A DNA stretch of 64,000 bases from Mesorhizobium sp. WSM3626 (GTDB lineage Bacteria; Pseudomonadota; Alphaproteobacteria; Rhizobiales; Rhizobiaceae), in contig NZ_AZUY01000010.1 of the NCBI RefSeq assembly GCF_000513935.1, forward strand, positions 25,727 through 89,726, given 5' to 3'. Positions 43,393 through 52,026 of this stretch are shown here, in pieces; position 1 is the first letter of the stretch; every line of letters begins with the position of its first letter. The notes beneath the pieces are model-generated. The model saw nothing but the letters and a program-made list of their open reading frames with translations, did no database searches and was not told where the DNA came from. The translations under genes and the position numbers were made by a program.

Positions 43393-43914
43393 GTGATCAA
43401 GACCGCCCTTGTCGCCATGACCATCGTCGGCTGCGACTGCGACGCCAAGCTGTGCGAATATATCGGCGAGACGCCGGCCAAGTGGTCGACCATCGCCGAT
43501 TGCGAAGCCGCGATGAAAAGCCAGATCCTGCACGAGCGCAATTTCAACTATCCGCTGGTGTCCGGCATCTGCCGCCCGAAAGGTTCGGCGTCCTCATCGC
43601 ACCTGGCCGCGATCGCGTCGGGCCCGGAACTGAAGCCCGCCAGCCGGATCGTCAGAACGGAAAGCCCGCTGCCGCCGGAGCTCAGCCATCGGCCGAGCGT
43701 CCCGGTCGGATCGCCCACGACGGCCCTGGACGCGGCCGCTGCCCGGCCCGTCGCCTATGAACAGGTGGTCGATGGCGGCACCGGCGTGCTCTATCGCACG
43801 AAGAATGGCTACGCCGTGGTCAAGACCGATCTCGGCCGCGCCGTCTCGGCAACCGCCGACGCGGCAAAGCGCTCCGTGAACTGGCTGGCCGGCCTGGTGC
43901 CGGGCAAGCTGTAG
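43393..43914 (+). CDS. Hypothetical protein with Cys-rich N-terminal part
   Basis: 173 residues starting at GTG 43393, which has GAAGGGACGAG upstream. The first 60 residues contain five cysteines (GCDCDAKLCEY, ADCEAAM, SGICRPKG), then a Pro/Ser/Ala-rich linker and a C-terminal segment TGVLYRTKNGYAVVKTDLGRAV. An N-terminal hydrophobic stretch (IKTALVAMTIVG) is too short for a convincing signal peptide. Codon use is like that of neighbouring real genes. No family recognised. Confidence 0.65.
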   Translation: MIKTALVAMTIVGCDCDAKLCEYIGETPAKWSTIADCEAAMKSQILHERNFNYPLVSGICRPKGSASSSHLAAIASGPELKPASRIVRTESPLPPELSHRPSVPVGSPTTALDAAAARPVAYEQVVDGGTGVLYRTKNGYAVVKTDLGRAVSATADAAKRSVNWLAGLVPGKL

Positions 43915-43921
43915 GCCTCGC

Positions 43922-44548
43922 CTACATCTTCAGCTTCAGGCTCTGCCAGAACTTGTCGATCAGCGGCTTCTCGGTCGCCGCGTCCTCGCCCGCGACGCGC
44001 GTGATGAACAGCAGTCCCTGGTCGGCTAGACCGTAGCCGACGATCTCGAAATAAGCGGTGTCGGTGCGGGTCTTCACCTCGGCGGTGATGCCGGTCAATT
44101 CCTTGCCGTCCGCGAGCTTGCGCGTCGTCGGCTGCTGCGTCAGCCTGGCACCCGCCTTGACCGATTCCTTCGTCATCTCCTGCAGCATCAGCTGGTTCAG
44201 CGACACCGGGTTCATCTTGCCGTATTCCTGCACCACGACGATCGTGCCCAGCGCCGAGGCCATCAGATATTGCGTGATGTTCTCGCCGAGATCGGTCTTG
44301 GTCACCGAAATGCCGCTCGGATGGTTGAAGGAAAAACTGTCGCCGGAAAAGGTCGCGAAATCGTTCTTGTCGAGCTTCACTTCGACCTGCTTGCCGTCCG
44401 GCAACGTCACATGGGCGCTCTCGCCGGCATCGATATCAACCGCCTTGCCGTCGATCGTCAGCCTGAAGGCTTTCAGGTCTTCAGCGCTGGCCGGTCCGGG
44501 GCAAAGTGCGACGAAGGCGAGCACCGCCGCCGCTGATCCCATCTGCAT
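43922..44548 (-). CDS. Exported protein of unknown function
   Basis: 208 residues with a Sec signal peptide (about 1-22, ending GPASA). The mature part begins EDLKAFRLTIDGKAVDIDAGESAHVTLPDGK and has alternating strand-like segments, with no cysteine in the mature form. No catalytic motif is seen. It lies 18 bases behind the FAD oxidoreductase gene on the same strand, so the two are probably co-transcribed. Confidence 0.75.
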   Translation of the reverse strand: MQMGSAAAVLAFVALCPGPASAEDLKAFRLTIDGKAVDIDAGESAHVTLPDGKQVEVKLDKNDFATFSGDSFSFNHPSGISVTKTDLGENITQYLMASALGTIVVVQEYGKMNPVSLNQLMLQEMTKESVKAGARLTQQPTTRKLADGKELTGITAEVKTRTDTAYFEIVGYGLADQGLLFITRVAGEDAATEKPLIDKFWQSLKLKM

Positions 44549-44566
44549 GGAATTCTCCTCTGACTG

Positions 44567-46189
44567 CTAAGCCGTCCCGCTCAGCGCCTTGATGGCACGG
44601 TAGAAGGTCGAGGAAAACAGTTCCGTCGGGTCATAGTGGCGCTTTGCCGCCAGGAAAGCCGGCAGCTCGGGATAGGACGCCAGCAGCTCCTTGGCCGTAT
44701 AGTGCAGCTGGTAGGGCAGGAAGAATCGCCCGCCATGCTTGATCGTTACGTCGATAAGGGCCCGCGTCAGCGCGCGCATCCTGGTATTGCCATCGGCATC
44801 GGCGGGCTGGTTGATATAGAGCACCAGCGAATAGGCCGGCTCCGGCGCATAGGTCAGCGCCACGTTCTCCTTGTGGACGATGCGCACCGAGGCGTTGAGC
44901 ACCGGCAGATCCTGGTTGCGCAGGATCTCGCGCGCTTCCGCGATGAATTCGACATAGGCGGCGCGAGGAATAAAATATTCGTGCAGTATGTCGGTCTCGC
45001 TCATGAGGTCGTTGAACAGATACGGGACCGAATCGTGCATCGGGTTGTTGCGGGTGACGAGACAGGCCTCGCCCTCGGCAAGCGCGGAGGTACGCGGCAC
45101 CGTGCAGCTCTCGAATTTCGGCTCCAGCGTCTTTTCGGTGAACCATTTCAGTTCCTGGAACGCACTGCCCCATTTGGCCATGTTCATGATCACCCGCTTC
45201 AGGCCGACGCCATCGGGTTCGCCGAGCGCCGGCTGGTCGGCGGGCGGCTGCTCCGCCACCTTATCGTAGCGGTAGACGATCATATCCTCGAGGAAATTGC
45301 CCGGCGCCGTCGACAGATGGCCGTAGAACAGGCCGATATCCTTGTTCGGCTCCAGCACCTCGGCAAAGAATTTCGGGAATTCGTCGGATTTGATGATCTC
45401 GCGCGAGGTGCGGTAGACGGCATTGTCGACGATATCGAGCGTTGCCTCCAGCACCACGCCGAACAGGCCGTAGCCGCCGACGACATGGCGGAACAGCTCG
45501 CTGTTGTCGGCTGGCGAGCAGGTGGTCACCGCACCGTCGGCCAGCATCACCTGCATCGAGCGGATCGAGCCGGCCACAGAGCCCGCCTGGTGGTCCATGC
45601 CATGCGCGTTCACCGACAGCGAGCCGCCGACCGAAAAGATGTCGGTCGACTGCATCGCCTTCACGGCAAAGCGCGGATGCAGCATGTTCTGGATGTCGTG
45701 CCAGCACGCGCCCGGCTGCAAGGTCATTGTCTTGGCCGCGGCGTCCACCGTGACCTTGTTGAACTTTCTGAGGTCGAGAACCAGCGCATTGTCGTCGAAG
45801 GCATGCCCGCCCATCGAATGGCGGATCGCCGCCAGCGACACTTTCAGCCCGGAGGCGCGCGCGAAGGCCAGCGCCCTGGAGATGTGCTCTTCCTCGCTGA
45901 CCTCGACCACGCCGTAGACAGGCGTCCTCGACAGGCCGCTGGCATCGTTGATGTCGCCGCCTTTTGCCAGCCAGGGCAGCGACGGTTCGAAGGCCGGCGG
46001 GCTGGCGATCGGCTTCAGCGGCAGCGCGATGCCGTCGATATCGGCGATGCGTCCGGTGTTCTTCGGCCCTGACGGGCCTCGCGCCAGCCGCGCCACGGTG
46101 GTACCACCCCACAGCACCGCGCCGCCGAAAACAGCCGCCCCCAGCAGCAGCCGCCGCGACAGGCGAAATCCCTTTTGTTCCTCGGCCAT
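44567..46189 (-). CDS. FAD-binding (PCMH-type) oxidoreductase with N-terminal membrane anchor
   Basis: 540 residues. A hydrophobic N-terminal segment behind an RLSRRLLLGAAVFGG motif suggests an anchor or Tat-like export. The PCMH FAD domain covers about 85-260 (AAIRHSMGGHAFDDNALVLDLRKFNKV, TDIFSVGGSLSVNAHGMD, GGYGLFGVVLEATL) and the substrate-cap domain follows. The family includes sugar-lactone and 6-hydroxynicotine-type oxidases and the vanillyl-alcohol oxidase group. The substrate is not deducible. Followed closely by an exported protein gene. Confidence 0.87.
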   Translation of the reverse strand: MAEEQKGFRLSRRLLLGAAVFGGAVLWGGTTVARLARGPSGPKNTGRIADIDGIALPLKPIASPPAFEPSLPWLAKGGDINDASGLSRTPVYGVVEVSEEEHISRALAFARASGLKVSLAAIRHSMGGHAFDDNALVLDLRKFNKVTVDAAAKTMTLQPGACWHDIQNMLHPRFAVKAMQSTDIFSVGGSLSVNAHGMDHQAGSVAGSIRSMQVMLADGAVTTCSPADNSELFRHVVGGYGLFGVVLEATLDIVDNAVYRTSREIIKSDEFPKFFAEVLEPNKDIGLFYGHLSTAPGNFLEDMIVYRYDKVAEQPPADQPALGEPDGVGLKRVIMNMAKWGSAFQELKWFTEKTLEPKFESCTVPRTSALAEGEACLVTRNNPMHDSVPYLFNDLMSETDILHEYFIPRAAYVEFIAEAREILRNQDLPVLNASVRIVHKENVALTYAPEPAYSLVLYINQPADADGNTRMRALTRALIDVTIKHGGRFFLPYQLHYTAKELLASYPELPAFLAAKRHYDPTELFSSTFYRAIKALSGTA

Positions 46190-46302
46190 GCAGATCCCCC
46201 GTCAGCCAAGGAATAGCGCGGCCTTTTGGCAAAAACCATAGCGGCGCTGCCGGAACGGCGTTTCACCACGGTCGTCGCCTGGCGGTGAGTGCCCAAGGTA
46301 AC

Positions 46303-46335
46303 GAAAATGGCCGGTCCCCGAAGGAACCGGCCAGA
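46303..46335 (-). terminator. Intrinsic terminator behind the DUF1344 gene
   Basis: GGCCGGTCC (46309-46317) and GGAACCGGCC (46323-46332) pair with one bulge. On the minus strand the stem is followed by ATTTTCG. It lies 40-60 bases beyond the DUF1344 stop. Confidence 0.6.
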
Positions 46336-46370
46336 TTGGAGCAGGGTCTCAAAAGTCCGGTCAGGAGTCG

Positions 46371-46613
46371 CTATGAAGCCTTCTTGATCGACGTCACCAT
46401 GCCGGTCTTGTCGTCGACGGTCACCGCCACCTTGGCGCCAACCTTCAGTTTCCCGACCGACGCATCGGGCGACAGCTGGTAGATCTTGCCGTCGTCGAGG
46501 GTGACCGATTTGGTTGTCGGATCGACCGCCTGGATGGTGCCCTGAACGGTCGCGGCATAGGCCGAGCCGAGGAAGGCGAGCAGAGCGGCGGTGGTTGCTA
46601 GGGTCTTCTTCAT
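46371..46613 (-). CDS. DUF1344 small exported protein
   Basis: 80 residues: signal peptide MKKTLATTAALLAFLGSAYA, then a ~60-residue beta-rich domain (ATVQGTIQAVDPTTKSVTLDDGKIYQLSPD..., VGAKVAVTVDDKTGMVTSIKKAS). This matches the DUF1344 family, common in rhizobia and of unknown function; the fold is probably a small OB-like barrel. ATG 46613 is the natural start of the signal peptide and has CGGAG upstream. Confidence 0.88.
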   Translation of the reverse strand: MKKTLATTAALLAFLGSAYAATVQGTIQAVDPTTKSVTLDDGKIYQLSPDASVGKLKVGAKVAVTVDDKTGMVTSIKKAS

Positions 46614-47049
46614 GGATAGCACTCCGTGCTGTTTCGGTTTTCCGGCACCGCTTGGGAGAGAGCAGCACCGAACGGCCCGAGACTGGGGCGGAAACGCACT
46701 GTCCGCAAATCACGTTGGGTGTATTTTCGCAAAGGAATCATCGGCTTAATTCCGACACAATAGCGTCCACGCCCTCCGGCGCCGATAGCTTTCCCGCCCT
46801 GATGGAAGGCTCTTCTCCGCACGAAAAGAGTCGTTTGACGGATTGTGGCTGGCGTCGTCGGCGATCACGCCGCCGCCGCAATCCCTGCCCGGCGCATCAC
46901 GAAACAGGACTTCGATTTTTCGTCGGTACACATTTTTTATATCGTGCGCCCGGCTCGAGCTTCCATTCGGCAGAGACGCATTTCGCGCTCAGGTTGCAAA
47001 CTCGAAGCGAATGCGGGATGGTGTCGCGTTGTCGTAGAGGGGGACTTCC
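46614..47049. other. Intergenic region between divergent DUF1344 and DUF2314 genes
   Basis: About 436 bases that should hold two promoters. Apart from the ribosome site AGAGGGGG before 47050 and an AT-richer patch near 46912-46945, I see no confident element. Open frames on both strands lack start signals. Confidence 0.5.
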
Positions 47050-47544
47050 ATGAGATTCGCCGTCCGGACCACCCTATCCCTGATGCTGGCGATCTTGCCG
47101 GGCCTGGCTGGCGCGCAAAGCGCCGATCCTGGTGACGACAGCACGATCATGTTTGCTCTTGATGATCCCGACATGGCGGCGGCGACCGCGCGGGCGCTCG
47201 CCGGCCTGGATGAATTCCTGGCCTTGTCCGAAACCCCTCCGTCCGGCACGGACAGGTTCAAGCTGAAGGTCAAGGTGCGGGACGGCGACGTCTCCGAGCA
47301 TTTCTGGGTCATTCCCTTCCGTCGCACGGAAACAGGATTCGTCGGCATATTGGCGAACGAACCGGAGCAAGTGCGCAACGTCGTGCTCGGCCAGAATATC
47401 GAATTCACGCGCGACGACATTTCCGACTGGGGATACACCAGGGACGGCCATCAGGTCGGCAGCTTCACCGTCTGTGTGATGTTCAAGAAAATGTCCAAGG
47501 AAGAGGCGGACTATATGCGCGGCAAATACGGCTTCGACTGCTGA
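47050..47544 (+). CDS. Exported DUF2314 (YegJ-like) protein
   Basis: 164 residues with a signal peptide (about 1-22, ending AGA). The mature domain holds the DUF2314 pattern: AALAGLDEFLAL, FKLKVKVRDGDVSEHFWVIPFRR, GFVGILANEPEQVRNV, ISDWGYTRDGHQVGSFTVCVMFK. The family occurs in immunity and toxin-related clusters as well as alone; its function is not known. AGAGGGGGACTTCC precedes the ATG. Convergent with the DUF3137 gene, 15 bases apart. Confidence 0.85.
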   Translation: MRFAVRTTLSLMLAILPGLAGAQSADPGDDSTIMFALDDPDMAAATARALAGLDEFLALSETPPSGTDRFKLKVKVRDGDVSEHFWVIPFRRTETGFVGILANEPEQVRNVVLGQNIEFTRDDISDWGYTRDGHQVGSFTVCVMFKKMSKEEADYMRGKYGFDC

Positions 47545-47559
47545 GCCTGCTTCGGCCCG

Positions 47560-48522
47560 TCAAATCGCACCGTCCCTCACGCCGATCTTCCTCACCAAGG
47601 CCGCCGTCGCCAGCATGGCGCCCATATCCGAAATCATCGGCGCGACATGGGTCTGGTAGTCCAGCGGCACCGAAATATCAGGCAGTTCGAAGAAGTTCTT
47701 CGTTTGCGGTAACAGCAGGAAACCGTCTGCGCCGTTCAGCGCAACGCGGGCCGGATCGTCCGGCCAGGTTTCGCCCAGCCATTTCAGTGCCTGCGCCAGG
47801 CGACCAGTCACCAGTGGCCGCGCCGCTTCGATGTTGTCGGTGCGGAATTCATAGGCGGCGTCGAGTTCGGGCACACCGGACGACAAGTCCTGCATCTTGC
47901 TGGCGAACATGCCGCGGAAGAAGCCAACGACCGCATTGGTCCGGCGCGTCGCCACCAATACCCCCGGGAACGGCTCGATCGCTTCGAAAGCGACAATGAC
48001 ACCCTTGAAGACTGTCGATGAATCCTTGCCCGACCCTACTCGCAGTTCTGCTTCGTAAAGCTCGAACGGAAACTCTTCGTAGCGGCCCGAAATGACATCG
48101 TCGAACGACTGCTTGTTGAAGGCGCCGACCGCCTCGCGTGGCAGCCGGTCGAAAGAGTTCGGCCTCCCTCCATGCTGATAACGCATATCCGCAATGGAGC
48201 CGAAGATGATTGGCAGCAGCGTCTCGCGGAACGATTGCTGCAGGCGCTTCGCCGGTTTCATGGCCTGGAAGTAGAGCACGCTCGAAGCCACCAAGCCGAT
48301 GCCATAGAGAAACACATGCGGCGTCGAGAACCATTGCTCGTGGGGATCGGCGACCTTGTTGAACAGCCAGGCAATGAGCGCGACGAAGACGACCACCAGG
48401 CCAACGAACAACGGCACGCGCCACCTGACTCCGCGCGCCACCGAGGCCCTTTTCGTTTCGTAGGTCTCGATGTCCTTCCTGATGGCCGCGATGTCGGCCG
48501 CGCCCGGCATGAAATTTTCCAT
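47560..48522 (-). CDS. DUF3137 membrane protein
   Basis: 320 residues with two adjacent membrane helices near the N-terminus (about 38-58 and 70-90). The cytoplasmic part follows (SFRETLLPIIFGSIADMRY, FDDVISGRYEEFPFELYEAELRV, FKGVIVAFE), typical of DUF3137. The family is widespread and uncharacterised. Of three possible starts I chose ATG 48522 (MENFMPGAAD), which has GGGG at six bases. The C-terminal MISDMGAMLATAALVRKIG may be a third hydrophobic helix. Confidence 0.82.
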   Translation of the reverse strand: MENFMPGAADIAAIRKDIETYETKRASVARGVRWRVPLFVGLVVVFVALIAWLFNKVADPHEQWFSTPHVFLYGIGLVASSVLYFQAMKPAKRLQQSFRETLLPIIFGSIADMRYQHGGRPNSFDRLPREAVGAFNKQSFDDVISGRYEEFPFELYEAELRVGSGKDSSTVFKGVIVAFEAIEPFPGVLVATRRTNAVVGFFRGMFASKMQDLSSGVPELDAAYEFRTDNIEAARPLVTGRLAQALKWLGETWPDDPARVALNGADGFLLLPQTKNFFELPDISVPLDYQTHVAPMISDMGAMLATAALVRKIGVRDGAI

Positions 48523-48610
48523 CGCCATCCCCCGCTGCCGAAGCCCGCTTTGCGCCATTATGATAGCTGCTTTTGCAGGAATGACGCCAGCCAGATAGAG
48601 CGGTGATCCC

Positions 48611-49663
48611 TTATCCCCTTGTGTGAGAAGGGAAGATTGCGCCCAGCCGCCCTTCGACCTTTCGCCTTATCGAACTCTCCAATTCCTCCACCGACACCAG
48701 CCGCTCATGGTCGCCCACGCGTCGCCGCATGAATGGATGCAGCCGGTAGGCCGCGATCCTGCCGCGCGTATCGGCATCAGCACTCACATCGACGACGAAA
48801 ATCCCGCCGATCCGCCCCGGCCATGGCTGGCGGGCAAAAGCGGTGCCGAGGAAATCGCCGAGCCCATAGGCGATGATCGCGTCGCCGATCCGCTGCACCG
48901 GCTGCACGACATGCGCGTGATGGCCGGCGATCAGCCCTGCGCCCTGCCCGGCCAGCCGCCGCGCCAGCGCCCGTGTTCCGGCGCGCGGAAAATGGCGGAA
49001 TTCCCAATCCCAATGCGGCACGGCACAAAGCAGATCGATCCCTGCGCTCGCTTCACCAGGCCAGCGCGCCGGATCGCCTTCCATCAAGACGCGGCCGGCA
49101 AACAAGCTCTCATCGGCGTTGCGCCAGAGCGTGAAAGCGGCGAAGCCGAGAGCGAGCGGCCCGACTTTGATCGACCGAACCGGACCATTGGCGGCCAGAC
49201 CGATGGTGCGGATATCGAGCCGCTTCAGCGCCGCCACCGTCGCGTCGAAACCGGCGACGCCCTGGTCGAACACATGATTGTTGGCCAGCGACAGCACCAG
49301 TTTTTCGCGCTCGATCCCGACCGCCGCCAGCGCCTCGGCCAGAAAGCGTTCGCTCATCGCATGATGCGTACCGAGCTTGGTTCCCAGGACCGCGCTCGGG
49401 CTGTCGACAACAGGACTTTCACAATTGCCGATGATCAGGTCGGCCGTGCCCAGCAGGGCCTTGATCGCCGGATCGCAGTCGGGCGCGCTCCGGTTGGCGA
49501 CCGCCGAGATGTCGCCGATGAAGGCCAGCCGCACCGTCTGTCTCGGTGGCCGGTCCATCAGCGTCCCCGTTGCCGGCGCAAACCCGGTGGCGTCACCGGC
49601 GAGCGACGGTTTCAGGAAATGCGGCAGCCAGGACAGTTTATAGGAGAGCGGATAGTTCGACAC
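48611..49663 (-). CDS. CapA-family metallophosphatase-like protein
   Basis: 350 residues of the PGA_cap/CapA family (calcineurin-like fold). The metal-site motifs are AFIGDISAVANR, IIGNCESPVV, LSLANNHVFDQGVAGFDATVAAL and GHHAHVVQPVQRIGDAIIAYGLGDF. CapA proteins take part in poly-gamma-glutamate capsule synthesis, but many homologues without the other cap genes have unknown roles, as is the case here. The start is GTG 49663. No signal peptide or anchor was seen. Confidence 0.88.
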   Translation of the reverse strand: MSNYPLSYKLSWLPHFLKPSLAGDATGFAPATGTLMDRPPRQTVRLAFIGDISAVANRSAPDCDPAIKALLGTADLIIGNCESPVVDSPSAVLGTKLGTHHAMSERFLAEALAAVGIEREKLVLSLANNHVFDQGVAGFDATVAALKRLDIRTIGLAANGPVRSIKVGPLALGFAAFTLWRNADESLFAGRVLMEGDPARWPGEASAGIDLLCAVPHWDWEFRHFPRAGTRALARRLAGQGAGLIAGHHAHVVQPVQRIGDAIIAYGLGDFLGTAFARQPWPGRIGGIFVVDVSADADTRGRIAAYRLHPFMRRRVGDHERLVSVEELESSIRRKVEGRLGAIFPSHTRG

Positions 49664-49809
49664 GCAATGCCCAATCGTTTGCCTTGTTTAGACTGTCCAG
49701 CGGGCTGGTTGAAGCCGTCGGCAATCAACGATGTGGACAGCGCATCGGCACCGACAGGCGCGACATCGTAAATCTGTGTATGGTCGCCGGCGACAAATGG
49801 GAGGGAAAG

Positions 49810-51066
49810 ATGACACGAATAGCAAGCCTAGTGGCATCGGCTTTCATTCTGCTCGTGCCACTGTCGTCCGCATCGGCCGCCATGCCGGAAGCGGCAACCG
49901 CTTTGTTCGAGGCAAAAACCGTAGCCGCGCGCGACGCCGTGCTGTCTACCCTGGAAGCGGCTGCACCGAAAGATCCGGCGTCCGCCTATGCCGCCGGCGC
50001 CGGCGAGTTCTTCACGGCGCTGGAATTGCTGGCCAGCGGCCTGCACCGCCATGGTTTCGAAAGCCCGCAATCCTTCATGCTGCCACTGATGCAGCTGCCC
50101 GTGCCGCCCAATCCCAAACCCGAGCCGCTGACCTACGAACAGTTTCGCGCCATACTGGTCGCCTTCCGCGACCGGCTGGGAAAATCCGCCGCGACACTGG
50201 GTTCGGTGCCGGCCGATGCCGATATCGGCATGGTCATCGACCTCACCCATGTCGGCATCGACCTCAACGAGGACGGCACGATCGCGCCGGATGAAAGCAT
50301 GGCGGCGATCATGGCCGCGCTGTCGCACGGCGGCATGGCGCCGGACGGCGCCGCACCGGCGCTCACTTTCCGCTTCGATCGCGCCGACGGCTATTGGCTG
50401 CAGGGCTATGCCGAGTTCCTGATGGCGCAGGCCGATTTCTGGCTGGCGCATGATTTCAGGGGCACGTTCGACGGCTCGTTCCACATGCTTTTTCCGCGCG
50501 CCAAGCTGCCGTTGCAGGACATCCTCGTGCCGCCGCCAAGCGAGATGGGCTCGAGCATCTTCTCCTCGGAATGGCGCATCGCCGATTTCATCTCGATGCT
50601 GCACATGATCAACTGGCCGGTGGTCGAGCCGGAGCGCCGCAAGGCGGCGCGTCAGGATCTGCTCGAAATGATCCGGCTGTCGCGCGAGGACTGGAAGGCG
50701 ATCCGCGCCGAGACCGACAATGACCGCGAATGGCTGCCGGGCCCGCAGCAGAAGGGCGAAAACCCGCTCACCGGCCTCGAAGTCGGCGAGGAACAGGTCC
50801 AGGCCTGGCTCGCCGCCTTGAAGATGGCCGAGGACCTCCTGGAAGGCCGGGCGCTGCTGCCGCATTTCCGCATCACCGGCAAGGGCATCAACATGAAGCG
50901 CTTCTTCGACGAACCAAAACCCTTCGACCTCGTTCTGTCGATCACCGGCCCCGGCATCGCCCCTTACCTCGAAACCGGCAAGATCCTGACCAGCGAGGAT
51001 TTCGATCAGATCCAGCGCCAGTTCGGCGGCGGCGGGTTCTTGACGTTCGCGCTGTGGTTCAACTGA
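49810..51066 (+). CDS. Exported protein of unknown function
   Basis: 418 residues with a clear signal peptide (MTRIASLVASAFILLVPLSSASA). The mature protein contains DLTHVGIDLNEDGTIAPDES, which resembles a single EF-hand-like calcium loop, and tryptophan-rich segments (EFLMAQADFWLAHDF, EWRIADFISMLHMINWP). The C-terminal ITGKGINMKRFFDEPKPFDLVL is notable. I do not recognise the family. GGGAGGG stands four bases before the ATG. Confidence 0.8.
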   Translation: MTRIASLVASAFILLVPLSSASAAMPEAATALFEAKTVAARDAVLSTLEAAAPKDPASAYAAGAGEFFTALELLASGLHRHGFESPQSFMLPLMQLPVPPNPKPEPLTYEQFRAILVAFRDRLGKSAATLGSVPADADIGMVIDLTHVGIDLNEDGTIAPDESMAAIMAALSHGGMAPDGAAPALTFRFDRADGYWLQGYAEFLMAQADFWLAHDFRGTFDGSFHMLFPRAKLPLQDILVPPPSEMGSSIFSSEWRIADFISMLHMINWPVVEPERRKAARQDLLEMIRLSREDWKAIRAETDNDREWLPGPQQKGENPLTGLEVGEEQVQAWLAALKMAEDLLEGRALLPHFRITGKGINMKRFFDEPKPFDLVLSITGPGIAPYLETGKILTSEDFDQIQRQFGGGGFLTFALWFN

Positions 51067-51093
51067 GCGGCGCCCTAAGCTGATGGAGGTGCC

Positions 51094-52026
51094 TCAGCGC
51101 GCGAACCCGTGCAGCCGGGCCAGCAGCCATTGCAGGGGATTGCCGACAAAGGCGCGCGTGACGAAGGTGTCGTGCGCAGCGTCCGATGCAAGCAGGGCGA
51201 CAGTGCCAGCTTCGAGGCGGCGCGGTGGATCGGAACTGGCATCTATACCGTGGCCCGCCAGCGCCTGCCTGATCTCGGCATTGCCGGAGGCCGATGATTT
51301 GCCATAGGCGCTGACGAAGAAACTCTTCCTGTGATGCGCGACCCAGTCGGCGAAGATGCCGGCCTCATCGAACACGGCGTCGAGCAGGATGACCCCGAGC
51401 AGGCGTCCGCCGATGTCGCCATTCCCGAGCACGGAAGCGGCCGGATTGTAGCCGCCGCTATAGGCGACCATCACCACCGGCATGACCTCGAATTTTGCCG
51501 CCTTGGCGCCGGTCAGCTTGGCCAGGCCTTGCGCCGCCTCGGCCATGAACTTGGCAAAATAGCCTGGTGTCCAGAAATTGCCGGCGCTGGAATCCTGCGC
51601 GTCGCGGGCAAATTGCGGCGCCACCAGCACGGCGTTGAGGCCTGAAGCCTCGACCTGCGCGACGACCCGCTGGCGCCCGACCACGTCGCGCTGCAAGGTC
51701 GCGCCATTGCCGTGGAAGAACACCACGATGACAGCAGGCCTGGCGGGATCGAACCCTTTGGAAATCGCGAGCAGTGTCGAGCGATCGGAATAGGTCTCGT
51801 CTTCCCAATAGATTCCCCCGCGCGGCGAGGTGTGACCGTGGCGGCCGTTCGCATCGACGTCGAGAAACGGCCCGGAGCCGTCGGGCAGCTTGCCCCGGTA
51901 CGGAAACGGTGACGCCTTGAACGGCACGATGGTCGAGATCGCCTTGTGCAAGCGCGCCCCCTGGCTTGCCGCCGGAAACGCCACCGTGGCCAGCAGTCCG
52001 GCGACGATGGCGCGCCGGTCCGGCAT
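51094..52026 (-). CDS. Exported alpha/beta hydrolase (PHB-depolymerase/esterase-like)
   Basis: 310 residues. The N-terminus MPDRRAIVAGLLATVAFPAASQGA looks like an export signal with two arginines (possible Tat). The hydrolase domain has VVFFHGNGATLQRDV, the nucleophile segment MVAYSGGYN (Ser190), ILLDAVFDEAG (acid) and a late histidine in SDAAHDTF. The layout resembles LpqC/PHB-depolymerase-type esterases. The ATG overlaps the upstream stop by one base (TGATG), so it is the third gene of the PCMT/SpeE-like operon. Confidence 0.82.
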   Translation of the reverse strand: MPDRRAIVAGLLATVAFPAASQGARLHKAISTIVPFKASPFPYRGKLPDGSGPFLDVDANGRHGHTSPRGGIYWEDETYSDRSTLLAISKGFDPARPAVIVVFFHGNGATLQRDVVGRQRVVAQVEASGLNAVLVAPQFARDAQDSSAGNFWTPGYFAKFMAEAAQGLAKLTGAKAAKFEVMPVVMVAYSGGYNPAASVLGNGDIGGRLLGVILLDAVFDEAGIFADWVAHHRKSFFVSAYGKSSASGNAEIRQALAGHGIDASSDPPRRLEAGTVALLASDAAHDTFVTRAFVGNPLQWLLARLHGFAR